Source of the DNA: Dactylorhiza incarnata
Lineage: Eukaryota > Streptophyta > Magnoliopsida > Asparagales > Orchidaceae
Assembly (NCBI GenBank): GCA_033032865.1
Contig: JAWHQI010000267.1
Coordinates: forward strand, 2,083,501 to 2,147,500
Length of the DNA stretch: 64,000 nucleotides
Reading direction: 5' to 3'
Part shown: positions 30,837-39,829 of the stretch, piece by piece
Layout: each line of letters opens with the position of its first letter
Position numbering within the stretch: position 1 is the first letter of the stretch
Translations under genes and position numbers: made by a program
The notes under the pieces: model-generated
Seen by the model: only the letters and a program-made list of their open reading frames with translations
Databases searched by the model: none
What the model was told of the DNA's origin: nothing

Positions 30837-32546
30837 ATGGAGACCTTGCGCTCTGCACTCACCCCCACAGGCGAGTGCTCGACTCCGCCGGTACCTGTCC
30901 TTACCTCACCTACTCTAGGTAAGACAGCACCAGCAGGGCGACTTGATAAGGAAGCGCGGGTGGAGGAGGATAGAACTCTTCAGGCGAGGGTGTTGTTTCC
31001 TAGCCCGGCGAGTGCTCTGCACCTAGGGGAGGAGGCACGGCGAGTGATGCCCATCCGCCAGGTGGGAAGGGGAAGCCCTTTTTATGAGTTGATCCTGACC
31101 GCCCCGGTTCCGGAAGGATTTAGGGAGCCGGTCATGTCCCACTACGCAGGCAAAGATGACCCTCAGGAGCACCTCCAGTGGTTTGAGGATGCCATGTCCA
31201 TCAGGCAGGTGACCGACGCCTTCAAGTGTAGGTTGTTCGCTATCTCCTTTCAGGAGAAAGCTAGAGATTGGTTCCATCAACTTCCTCCCGGATCTATCTA
31301 CAGTTTCGAAGACTTGAAGCGGAGTTTCCTGTTAAGATTCTCGACGTCCAAGAAGAGGAGGAAGGGGGCGGAGGCCCTATTCCTGATCAAGCAGAAGACG
31401 GAAGAGTCGCTAAGAAGCTACGTGGATCGGTTCCAAGAAGAGGTCCTTCTCGTGAATGAGGTCCCTGGACACACTTTGCAACTTGCGCTTACCCTCGGGT
31501 TGCGGCAGGGGTTGTTTCGCATGGGCTTGTCCCGGGACCCTCCTCTGTCTTACGAGGAGTTGATGGAGCGTGCAGGGCGGGAGATCGAAGTAGAGGCAAC
31601 AAACCCGGAGTTCGCGGCCAAGATGGCCAAATGGACGGAAGGCGAGGAGAAGTCAGGAGAGGCCCGGCAGTCAGAGCTGAAGAAGAAGGAGGAGCCGAGA
31701 AGGCAAGGTCCGCAAGGACCTCCTGGGGGGCAGGAGTCAGGGTGGAGACCCCAGCCACCGGTCAACCGACCGACGTGGAGGCCGGCAGGAGGGCCTTCCC
31801 AGGGTCAAGGAAGAGGCAATTTCCAGAGAGATGACAACTACCAGGGGCAGAGGCCACAACATGCGATGGCTGTAGGCCAAGGAAGGAGAGGGAGAAAGAA
31901 CCACGGTGGCAGAGGCGGCGGAAGAGGAAGAGGAGGTAGGAGGGAGTCGCCCTTTTGTGACTTCCATCAAGTGGAAGGTCATGCGACAGCGACTTGCCCC
32001 GAGTTTCTGGAGGTTCGGAAGGGAAGAGGACCCCCCGCAGGGGAAGGGCTGTTGCTGATAGGAGACGGAAGGGAAGAAGGAGAAGAAGAGAGAAGAGAAG
32101 AAGGTGAGGAGGATCGGTGTGAAGATCGGGCGGATGCGGGAGCACTGGGCCGGATCGGGGTAATCCACGGAGGGGTGGGAATTGAGGCCACCCGAAAGGG
32201 GAGCCTCCACGCTATCTACCGACGAGGCGTCGCTTCCGCCTCCCGAACCCCACCCCCAGGAGAAAAAATCACCTTCTCATCCAAAGATATGCCAGCGCAT
32301 GATGATCCTTTCTGTGACGCCCTGGTGATCGAGGCTGCGGTGGAGAACTTCACGGTCTCCCGAATCCTGGTGGACAACGGGAGTTCGGTTAAGGTGGTCT
32401 TCAAGAGTGCTTTCGACAAAATGAAGGTGGATCAGAAGAGGGTGGTCGCGTCAGATGGACCGCTCTTCGGTTTTTTCGGGCGTCACCTTGGGGGGGACAT
32501 CAAAAAACTGCCGGTTCGTCATAGTAGACGCACCGAGCAGCTATAG
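30837..32546 (+). CDS. gag: gag polyprotein of element A with start of protease
   Basis: ATG at 30837 gives 569 codons, the last ~25 out of frame. A Retrotrans_gag capsid domain lies at about residues 80-260 (HYAGKDDPQEHLQWFEDAM, KARDWFHQLPPGSIYSFEDL, LRSYVDRFQEE). A Gly/Arg-rich linker with GRGGGRGRGGRRE follows at about 345-370, then a knuckle CDFHQVEGHATATC (C-x2-H-x4-H-x4-C type, as in Tat-lineage gag). The aspartic protease start RILVDNGSSVKVVF at about residue 508 has the DNGSS form. Translation leaves the protease frame near 32480. Gag itself is open, so it could still package RNA. RT and integrase are absent downstream. Confidence 0.85.
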   Translation: METLRSALTPTGECSTPPVPVLTSPTLGKTAPAGRLDKEARVEEDRTLQARVLFPSPASALHLGEEARRVMPIRQVGRGSPFYELILTAPVPEGFREPVMSHYAGKDDPQEHLQWFEDAMSIRQVTDAFKCRLFAISFQEKARDWFHQLPPGSIYSFEDLKRSFLLRFSTSKKRRKGAEALFLIKQKTEESLRSYVDRFQEEVLLVNEVPGHTLQLALTLGLRQGLFRMGLSRDPPLSYEELMERAGREIEVEATNPEFAAKMAKWTEGEEKSGEARQSELKKKEEPRRQGPQGPPGGQESGWRPQPPVNRPTWRPAGGPSQGQGRGNFQRDDNYQGQRPQHAMAVGQGRRGRKNHGGRGGGRGRGGRRESPFCDFHQVEGHATATCPEFLEVRKGRGPPAGEGLLLIGDGREEGEEERREEGEEDRCEDRADAGALGRIGVIHGGVGIEATRKGSLHAIYRRGVASASRTPPPGEKITFSSKDMPAHDDPFCDALVIEAAVENFTVSRILVDNGSSVKVVFKSAFDKMKVDQKRVVASDGPLFGFFGRHLGGDIKKLPVRHSRRTEQL

Positions 32547-32784
32547 CGCCATCTTTGGGCGCCCCCTCATTAGTACCTTCAAGTGTGTGCCCTCCTCCTA
32601 CCACCAATGCTTGAAGTACAACATAGGAGGGTTGCAGATCCGAATCCGCGGAGACCCCAAGATATCCCCCCAGTGCTACGTCACGGCCGTCAACGCCGTC
32701 ACTTGGAAGGAAGACGCAGAGGAAATGGAAAAGGCAATAGAGGCCTTGGCCGGGCTAAAGGTGGCGAAGGAGATGAAGGGATAA
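32455..32784 (+). pseudogene. protease C-terminal part of element A (frameshifted)
   Basis: The frame continuing the protease reads FSGVTLGGTSKNCRFVIVDA then PSSYSAIFGRPLISTFKCV, the typical second half of the Tat/Athila protease (IVDAPSSYNAIIGRP in relatives). It ends ...VAKEMKG at 32784, without entering RT. The overlap with the gag ORF at 32455-32546 marks the frameshift. Confidence 0.75.
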
Positions 32785-32979
32785 GAAGTCATCAACGACA
32801 AGGGCAGGAGGCCCGGAGCAGCGCAGGACAGCTAAGAGCTGAGCAAGGAGGACCCCAAGAAGGTCCGGATGTGCGCCTCATCAAGGGCAGTTATCATTTT
32901 CTTTATGTATCTGTAATGAACCTTGAACACTTTATCTTAATGAATTTGGTTTTAACTAATGGAAGTGACAATGTTTCAT
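32785..32979 (+). other. junction between protease remnant and 86-bp array
   Basis: No domain. In an autonomous relative the RT would begin here; none is visible. Confidence 0.5.
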
Positions 32980-33797
32980 AAGGCCCCGAGAAGAGACCGC
33001 TGACCGGGCTTGTTCATGCCGGCAGGGCAGGAGAACTCACTCGGTGAGGCGAGGTGATTCATGTTAAGGCCCCGAGAAGAGACCGCTGACCGGGCTTGTT
33101 CATGCCGGCAGGGCAGGAGAACTCACTCGGTGAGGCGAGGTGATTCATGTTAAGGCCCCGAGAAGAGACCGCTGACCGGGCTTGTTCATGCTGGTAGGGC
33201 AGGAGAACTCACTCGGTGAGGCGAGGTGATTCATGTTAAGGCCCCGAGAAGAGACCGCTGACCGGGCTTGTTCATGCCGGCAGGGCAGGAGAACTCACTC
33301 GGTGAGGCGAGGTGATTCATGTTAAGGCCCCGAGAAGAGACCGCTGACCGGGCTTGTTCATGCCGGCAGGGCAGGAGAACTCACTCGGTGAGGCGAGGTG
33401 ATTCATGTTAAGGCCCCGAGAAGAGACCGCTGACCGGGCTTGTTCATGTCGGCAGGGCAGGAGAACTCACTCGGTGAGGCGAGGTGATTCATGTTAAGGC
33501 CCCGAGAAGAGACCGCTGACCGGGCTTGTTCATGCCGGCAGGGCAGGAGAACTCACTCGGTGAGGCGAGGTGATTCATGTTAAGGCCCCGAGAAGAGACC
33601 GCTGACCGGGCTTGTTCATGCCGGCAGGGCAGGAGAACTCACTCGGTGAGGCGAGGTGATTCATGTTAAGGCCCCGAGAAGAGACCGCTGACCGGGCTTG
33701 TTCATGCCGGCAGGGCAGGAGAACTCACTCGGTGAGGCGAGGTGATTCATGTTAAGGCCCCGAGAAGAGACCGCTGACCGGGCTTGTTCATGCCGGC
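32980..33797. repeat. 86-bp tandem array (nine full units and one partial)
   Basis: AAGGCCCCGAGAAGAGACCG starts at 32980 and every 86 bp to 33754. Units are almost identical, with only a few base changes (for example CTGGTAGG near 33190 and CATGTCGG near 33446). It occupies the place of pol. The last unit is cut at CATGCCGGC. Confidence 0.95.
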
Positions 33798-33934
33798 GAA
33801 GCGGAGGAGTCCATCCGAAAGGGTAGGCTATCTACTCATCTTCACCCGGAGGCTCCCATGGCAGGGCTAAGCAACGGACCTCGCTCAAATAACAAAGATC
33901 ATGGGCAAACCAGAGAAACAGTAAAAGAAAGACC
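33798..33934. other. spacer between 86-bp array and antisense ag1 3' end
   Basis: No domain seen on either strand. Confidence 0.4.
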
Positions 33935-33940
33935 TTTATT
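33935..33940 (-). terminator. poly(A) signal of antisense ag1 (element A)
   Basis: AATAAA on the minus strand, about 157 nt downstream of the ag1 stop at 34097. Confidence 0.5.
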
Positions 33941-34096
33941 TACAAAAAAGAGAGGTTACAAAGTTGGGATTTCTCATCCCCCTACCGACCCTTAAAAAAG
34001 AAAAAAGAAAAAAGAGGGGAGGGGGGAAACAAAAAGGGGACCCGCCTACATAAGGTGGTAGATAGCAAACTAAGCATAAGGAGTTCCTCTCGACTC

Positions 34097-35982
34097 TCAG
34101 GAGGCAGGTGAATAACCGTGGCTGGGAGAGGGCGAATCGGGGGGCGGGGCGGAAGGAAAGTATCCTGGAAGCACCATGTCAGGAGTGACATTTTTCCACT
34201 CGCCCCAAAACGCGCCAGCGTCATGAAGAGAGCTGACCACAGCCTTAGCCGTCGTCACCACGGTCTTCCTACGGGCAACTTCGACCTCGGCAGGGGTGAA
34301 GTGGAGAAGCTCCGCCGCCCGCGAAGACTCGCCATGTCTTTCTCGCCCTATAGCGCGGGCCTCAGCAAGCTGAGCCTTCAAACTCTCCACCTCTTTTTCC
34401 AAATCCTCGACCCTCCTCCTAACCGAGTTGGCAGCGTCAGGTCCCTGCATTAGAAAAGCCGTATAGGTGAGAAAGAACAAGTAACAAAGAAATGATAGGG
34501 TCTTCATTCGAGTAAAGGCAAACCAGGCCCCCTGACGACTGCGCGAGAAGCCTCTCGGTCATCTCAAGACGAGTAGCCAGGTCGGCAGCTTTATCCTCAG
34601 CCTCCCGCCTCGCCGCCTCAGCTTGAGTGAGTCGCCTCGAGAGTTTAAGGCTCCGGCGAGCCGTCATATGAGAGAGCTCAGTCGCGCGAAGCTGCGCTTG
34701 CGAGCTCAGGTAAGCTAGGTCACGCGTGGAACTTTCTTGGAAGGCGGCCGCGTCCTGCCAGCCATATATGCCATAGATCATGTCGTACGCAACGTTACTA
34801 ATCGGCCCTCCCTCGATCCAAGAAGGCTGCCGAGAAGACATCGAGACACGATTCGTCGCTTCATCCCAATGAAGGAAGGGCTCGCCAACCTGGTCCTTGG
34901 CATTACCCCCCAATTCGAAGTTGGGATGGCAAGCCAACGCGTCCGGGTCATCATCTCCCTCGGCCTCTCTTGCGGCAGATCGAGACCCGCCTCCCCTACG
35001 AACAACTCTCCCCCGACGCATCTTCGGTTCCTTTGGCGGATGGGGGGGAGAATCCACTTCCACCACCAGCTCCTTCCCCTTCCGCTGCCTTAGCACTGGA
35101 GCCTCCTGACGAGAAGAGCAAGCGGCTGCGGCCATCTGGGCCAGTCGATGGGTGGGAGAGAGGGAGTCCCTCCTGGCATGCGGAGGATTCACAGGAAGGC
35201 TCCTCTCACCTATAAAGGTAAGATGAGGGGTAAGTGATAACATCTAAATGAGCAAGTAGGGGAATAAGGGGGGGGGGGGGGGAGTTTAGGAGAAGGAGGG
35301 GTTACCTGTCCCCGGCAGAATGTAGGGAAGGCGATCGACGTTCCTCCGCAGAAACTCGACCTAAAAACCCACTCCCGCGAGGAATTTATACAGCTCGGCC
35401 GCCTCGCCCTCTACGCGAGGAGCCTTGTATACTTTCTCGGGCCTCTGGACAGGCATGTAGGGGATCTTCCCAAGATCACCCCGGACAAAAATAAACTTGT
35501 CACTCCAGTGATGAACCTTGTTAGCGCCCTCACAAACTTTCACATACGCACCAGTGAGGAAGCACACCCCATCGGCAGTAGCACGGAAGATGAACGCCTT
35601 GCGGAAGACCGTCAAGTTGAACTCAATACCCTCCTCGCGCAAATAACAAGCAAAGGAAACCAACATAGATATCCCATTTGAATTGAGCTGGGCTGGGACG
35701 ATCCCAAAGTATCTAAGGAACTGTCTCACTTCCGGCCAAAGAGGAAGCCGAAGCCCAAACTCGAAATGAGAAAGCGGGAATGCGAGCCAGTCATCGTAGA
35801 AGGAGTTAACTGTCTCTCCCTCTGTAGGTCGGCGAGCGACCAACCCACCCTTCGGGGAGGAAGGACTTCTCAAAGGAAAGAAGATCCTCCTCCGACACCC
35901 TCCCCACGGGAAAGGGATGGTCAGAGAAGTTCACCGCGCACTGTTCTCGTCCATTCCTATTAGGTGAGGAGCGGTTAGGAGC
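34097..35982 (-). pseudogene. antisense gene ag1, copy 2 (element A): three exons, frameshift and stop in exon 1
   Basis: Exon 1 (35982-35306) has the PF04195-like domain: LSHFEFGLRLPLWPEV, IVPAQLNSNGISMLV, NKVHHWSDKFIFVRG. It needs one frameshift near 35830-35870 and has an in-frame TAG (GF*VEFLRR) before the donor ACAG|GTAACC. Exon 2 (35209-34524) is intact: a basic linker, GEPFLHWDEATNRVSMSSRQ, then a coiled coil (LTQAEAARREAEDKAADL). Exon 3 (34444-34097) is intact: RRRVEDLEKEVESLKAQLAE and a C-terminal PSAPPPDSPSPSHGYSPAS. Introns are phase 1 and phase 0, as in copy 1. Exons 2 and 3 keep frame through the junctions. Own TATA box and poly(A) signal. Function unknown. Confidence 0.75.
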
Positions 35983-36084
35983 CATCCTTAAGGGTGGAGG
36001 AGGATGAACGAGTGTAGAAGCGAGAGCTAGGGGAGGAAGAGCAAGCAAAGAAGTCAAGGATGAAGGGTATGAAAGGGAGGGGGG

Positions 36085-36092
36085 TATTTATA
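36085..36092 (-). promoter_or_regulatory. TATA box of antisense ag1 (element A)
   Basis: TATAAATA on the minus strand, about 100 bp upstream of the ATG at 35982, equivalent to 1902-1909 in copy 1. Confidence 0.6.
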
Positions 36093-36314
36093 AGTAAGAG
36101 TGAGGGCCCTTTTCCACTCACCCCCTCCCAATCTTTCCCACTCGCTCATTCCCACTCAACCTCTCGCTCCAACTTCGATCGACATATTAGCGGTTACATC
36201 CACGTGCGAAAAGCAACCCAGTTAAACGAATGCAAGTGTGTCGCAAGCAAGACGAATAACTTAGAAAAATAATTGCCACCACGCAAGGCAGGTCAAGTAG
36301 TCATACATAGCTAC

Positions 36315-36320
36315 TTTATT
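36315..36320 (-). terminator. poly(A) signal of antisense ag2 (element A)
   Basis: AATAAA on the minus strand, 62-67 nt downstream of the ag2 stop at 36382. Confidence 0.5.
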
Positions 36321-36381
36321 ACATCACACCACAGAAAGATAAGCTGAAAGCGGCAAATAGGAGGAGTCGAGTTGGTCTCAC

Positions 36382-37527
36382 TCAAAGTTGAGTCCACTTC
36401 CAAAAGCCCCGACCCCGAGTCTGGGCTGTCAGTCCCTGCATGGAGCCGACACATTCCTGAGTCAGGGCGAGCTCGTCATTCGCAACACGCATATTAGCCG
36501 CCACTCGACGCAGATGGTCCGCCACCGGTTCCATCAGGCCACCTGAAGAAAGTCGAACCTCCTCTACTAGCCGGGCATGATCTGCTTCCAACGCCCCAAT
36601 CCGCCGCTCCATCGCGCGGGAATGTGCGAGGGGGTTCAGTTCAACGAATCCTCGCCCCTCTCGAAGCTCGTGAAGAAAACATCCCTGCCTCTGGATCATG
36701 TCGACCAAACGATCCCTCAGCTCCGAAACGCTGGAGGGGTGCCCGACGAGCTCGTCTATCGCCGAAGGAGATAGCGGTGGCGAAAGCGCTCCCATCTGCC
36801 CCGACCTGCCGGTCGAAGCATCATCCGGACCTGCAGGTTTAGTAAGTTTGTTATCTAGACCTCCGACATGGTTAGATCCTTTTTTTTAAGAAGACCTACC
36901 TTGCGGAGTCCTCGGCTCCTTCCCGGGGCGAGGAGAGTGCTCGTGTCGTTGTCCCAAAAGGTATCCCGGCAGTGTGCCATAGGTACCAACAGGTGGGAGA
37001 CCCAGGGAATTTCCTGCACCAGCTCTAAAGGGGGGCCTCTCGGGGGTACGCCGCTTGCTCGGCTCACGCAGGGGTGGGAGTAGGTCCGCCGGCATGCTAG
37101 GGGAGCCCTCCGCGACCGAGAATGGAGGTACTGCGAAAAAGGGAGGAAGAAGAAGAGTCGTCAGTATGAGCAGGAGCATGCCTATCAAGCACAGGTAAGG
37201 TCACTCACCATGAATCGGGGAGTGTATGGGGGGACTTATCTGAGTACCCGCACCCCCTGACTCAACTGCCTCGGGGAACCTGTCTCTCCCACCGCGACTC
37301 GGTATCACGTCAAATGCCCCCAGATGCATTGAGATCGGACATTAAGGCGGATGAGGAGGACGTCCCACCCGCCGGCTCGGGATGATGTCTCTTAGGCAAA
37401 GGTCCCTCTACCTGCGCCGAAGAGGGGAGTGAATGCTCCATGACAACAGATCTAAGCTCCGCCAGATCATCTAGGCTTTTCCCGAAACAGCCTTCAGGCG
37501 GGCGCGAATATCCAAGGGAGGTTGCAT
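36382..37527 (-). pseudogene. antisense gene ag2, copy 2 (element A): three exons, frameshifts in exon 1
   Basis: Exon 1 (37527-37209) starts MQPPLDIRARLKAVSG and needs two frameshifts. Its donor is CATG|GTGAGT. Exon 2 (37130-36900) reads PPFSVAEGSPSMPADLLPP and ends CAAG|GTAGGT. Exon 3 (36830-36382) starts after CCTGCAG and reads LSPPLSPSAIDELV, then a coiled coil (RAMERRIGALEADHARLVEE) to GRGFWKWTQL. Both introns are phase 1 and the lengths of exons 2 and 3 keep frame. Copy 1 (2198-3357) has one intron and is intact. The C-terminal coiled coils of both look homologous (HLRRVAANMRVANDELA versus HIRLGEEFMARANEQMG). No known family. Confidence 0.65.
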
Positions 37528-37601
37528 GTCAACCAGGCTAAAGGGAAGAATTCGGAGGGGAGAGGTTCTTGAGTGGAGGCTTACCCCTCCCCCTCCCGAG
37601 G

Positions 37602-37608
37602 TTTTATA
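37602..37608 (-). promoter_or_regulatory. TATA box of antisense ag2 (element A)
   Basis: TATAAAA on the minus strand, about 75 bp upstream of the ATG at 37527. Confidence 0.5.
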
Positions 37609-37702
37609 GCTAGCGGGTGGGACCCGCCCGGATGATTCTCTTTGAAGACCTTTCCGGCTCGTCAAATCAGTGGGTTGGACTTTCTTTCCGAGCTTGAAAC
37701 AA

Positions 37703-37723
37703 GCTCGCAAAGAGCGGGGATTG
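37703..37723 (+). other. polypurine tract of element A
   Basis: GCTCGCAAAGAGCGGGGATTG immediately before TGTACAACCC; shared with copy 1 at 3511-3531. Confidence 0.65.
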
Positions 37724-38057
37724 TGTACAACCCCCATATTCGCCGAGCTGGTCTGATCAGCCCAGACTCAGGCAGATCAAGGTGAACGAGGAAAGTGCCC
37801 GCTCGGGAGCGCCCGAAATCAGTCAAGGCAGAAATAACTCCGGACGAGAGTAAAAGAGAGTGGCAGGATCAGTAGGGGAACACCCACTCAGCCCTTCGCG
37901 GGCGAGTGGGGGGGGGGTGTATTACCCATATTTCGTCAAGTCCAAATTGTAAGTAAAGGCGACCGAGACCAACGAAAGCGGAGAAGCGATGCCCGAACCA
38001 AATGGACGAGTTCACCCGCCCGGCACCCAAGGGGAAGGGGAGGACAAATGGGGCTCC

Positions 38058-38450
38058 ACTCGCCCAAGAAGGGGCGAGTGGAGTCCACTCGCCCAAGAAG
38101 GGGCGAGTGGAGTCCACTCGCCCAAGGGACGAGTGGCCCACTCGCCCAAAGGGCGAGTGGAGTCCACTCGCCCAAAGAGCGAGTGGCCCACTCGCACGAG
38201 GGGGCGAGTCAGCCACTCGCCCGAGGGGCCAACCCACTCTCCCCTCGGGCGAGTGGCCCACTCGCCCAAAGGGCGAGTGGAGTCCAGTCGCCCGAGGGGC
38301 GAGTGGAGTCCAGTCGCCCGAGGGGCGAGTGGAGTCCAGTCGCCCGAGGGGCGAGTGGAGTCCAGTCACCCGAGGGGCGAGTGGCCCACTCGCCCGAGGG
38401 GCGAGTCGGACACTCGCCCGAAGGGCGGATGGCCCACTCGCCCAGGAGGG
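38058..38450. repeat. U3 hairpin array (ACTCGCCC / GGGCGAGT), long form
   Basis: About twenty alternating modules (CACTCGCCCAAGAAGGGGCG, AGTGGAGTCCACTCGCCC and so on). Most neighbouring modules form perfect 10-bp inverted repeats. It lies 200-600 bp upstream of the TATA box. The ORFs called here on both strands read the repeat in several frames. Confidence 0.85.
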
Positions 38451-38656
38451 GCAAGGAGCCTGCTCGCCCGAGAAGGGGGAGCGCGGTCCCCTCGCCCGGT
38501 CGGACCTCGCGTCCGACGTCTTGGGGCGAGTCGGCCCTGGTTCGTCCATCCGGTGCGCGGTCAAGTTCCAGGTGGGGTGCGGATGGTATTTTCAAACAGC
38601 GGAACCTGGCTATTGACAGACCTTTTACGTTATACGCAGCCCATTTTCAGGAAATC

Positions 38657-38664
38657 TATAAATA
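38657..38664 (+). promoter_or_regulatory. LTR TATA box (element A, 3' LTR)
   Basis: TATAAATA within TCTATAAATAGACCCTCATG. Confidence 0.6.
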
Positions 38665-39026
38665 GACCCTCATGTGCACCTTGGGGAGGGTAGACATCTC
38701 CTTACCCCCACCCCCCTTAGTGTGTTCGGTTAGCTAGTGACCCTGCCTTCCGTTCGCCAAGTCTTTCAGGCCAACGGTCAGGTGTTGCGAGTGCTCTCCG
38801 AGGTGCCCAGGCTCAGCATTGGCTTGGGAGGGGAAGATCTTCGGGTCTTTCGGGTTAGTGGCGGGACCTCCTCGCTGCAGCTCGCGGGGTCTGTTTTCAC
38901 CTGAATCCACCAGCAGAAAGGTTCTTAGGCTCTAAGTGACTAGCCGTCCGACTTTACCTGAGATAAGTAAGGGTAAGCTGCCTACCCCTATTTTCGAACG
39001 CTGAAGCCGGGAAACTGGTTTCAACA

Positions 39027-39263
39027 AATACTTTACCACTTTTATAGATGATTTTTCAAGTTATGAAGTCATCTTTCTGTTGCATGAAAAGTCTCAATCC
39101 ATAGATGTCTTAAAGACATTCATTATGGAGGTTGAAAGATAGATAGAAAAGTAAAAATCATCAGATCTGATAGAGGTGGTGGTATTATGGTAGGTACAAT
39201 GAATCAGGCCAGTGTAAAGGTCCTTTTGCTCAATATCTTGAAAGCAAGGGCATAAGTGCTCAG
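39027..39263 (+). pseudogene. copia pol, segment 2: integrase core
   Basis: Begins with the AATAC duplication and continues the integrase: FTTFIDDFSSYEVIFLLHEK, then the second catalytic aspartate (IRSDRGGG). It ends at GISAQ where the MITE is inserted. A stop and a small frameshift occur near 39140-39180. Confidence 0.8.
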
Positions 39264-39821
39264 TAGGGCTGAGCATATTATTCGAAACTCGAAAATCGCT
39301 CGAATAGTGAGTCGAATTAGAATCAGTTACAATTGATTCGTCTCAATTTGAGTAGATTCAATTTGACTCGAATATGATTTCGAGTCGATTTCGAGCCAGC
39401 CCTGAATCGCTCGAAATATGATTCGAATCAGTTCGAATTGATTAAAAATATTATGTATTTATTAATATATTATTATTTTTAAATTAAAAACACTAAAGTT
39501 TAAACCTAAATAAAAATAGTGAAGGCTTTAAGTGTTTAATTTGCTAAATTTAAAGGTTTCCTAATTTAATTTCGAGCTAACTAAGAATAAAGAGAAATAT
39601 TGCTCAATTTCGAGCCAGCTTTATTCGATTTCGAGCCACCTTGTTTCGATTTCGATTCAGCTCGATTCGATTTTGATCCATCTAAATTCGATTTCGAGTC
39701 AGCTCGGTTCGATTTCGAGCCGACTCGACTCGAAATCGATTTCGAGCCGCCGAGTTCGACTCAAATTTTTTGATTTTGAGTCGTGCCCAAATCGCTCGAA
39801 CTCGACTTGATACCAGTCCTA
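39264..39821. mobile_element. hAT-like MITE (558 bp) in copia integrase
   Basis: Ends TAGGGCTGAGCAT and (reverse complement) TAGGACTGGTATC, flanked by GTGCTCAG (39256-39263) and TTGCTCAG (39822-39829), an 8-bp duplication with one mismatch. The interior is built of degenerate GATTTCGAGCCAGCTCGATTC modules. No ORF of its own. Excision in silico restores the integrase reading GISAQ/YTMSDTP. Confidence 0.75.
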
Positions 39822-39829
39822 TTGCTCAG

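Larger units (their letters stand above)
18006..39026 (+). mobile_element. element A: gag-only LTR retrotransposon with antisense genes, interrupted by element B
   Basis: The 5' LTR is 18006-18847 plus 30459-30695 (1079 bp after removing element B). The 3' LTR is 37724-39026 (1303 bp). Both begin TGTACAACCCCCATATTCG and end GGTTTCAACA, flanked by AATAC. The internal part holds gag (30837), a frameshifted protease, a ten-copy 86-bp array, and antisense ag1 and ag2. RT, RNase H and integrase are wholly absent, which matches the non-autonomous type called TR-GAG. Without element B it is about 9.4 kb. The LTRs differ at only a few positions outside the U3 hairpin array, so it is fairly young. Confidence 0.9.
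37724..39026 (+). repeat. 3' LTR of element A (1303 bp)
   Basis: Begins TGTACAACCCCCATATTCG and ends GGTTTCAACA, followed by the AATAC duplication. It is an uninterrupted version of the 5' LTR and shows the empty site of element B (GTGTTGCGAGTGC near 38786). The TATA box is at 38657-38664. The U3 hairpin array is longer than in the 5' LTR. Confidence 0.9.

Noticed and set aside
31489..32210. Several minus-strand ORFs of 70-157 aa in gag
   Set aside because: Shadows of the gag frame on the other strand; no splice or promoter signals like those of ag1 and ag2.
32980..33797. Regular repeats that could suggest a CRISPR array
   Set aside because: The 86-bp units are head-to-tail with no unique spacers, and the sequence is a plant retrotransposon.
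30454..39026. Reading element A as a separate element with a short LTR at 30454-30695
   Set aside because: The 242-bp piece is only the second half of the 5' LTR; the first half is at 18006-18847, separated by element B, as the TTGCG duplication and the intact 3' LTR show.
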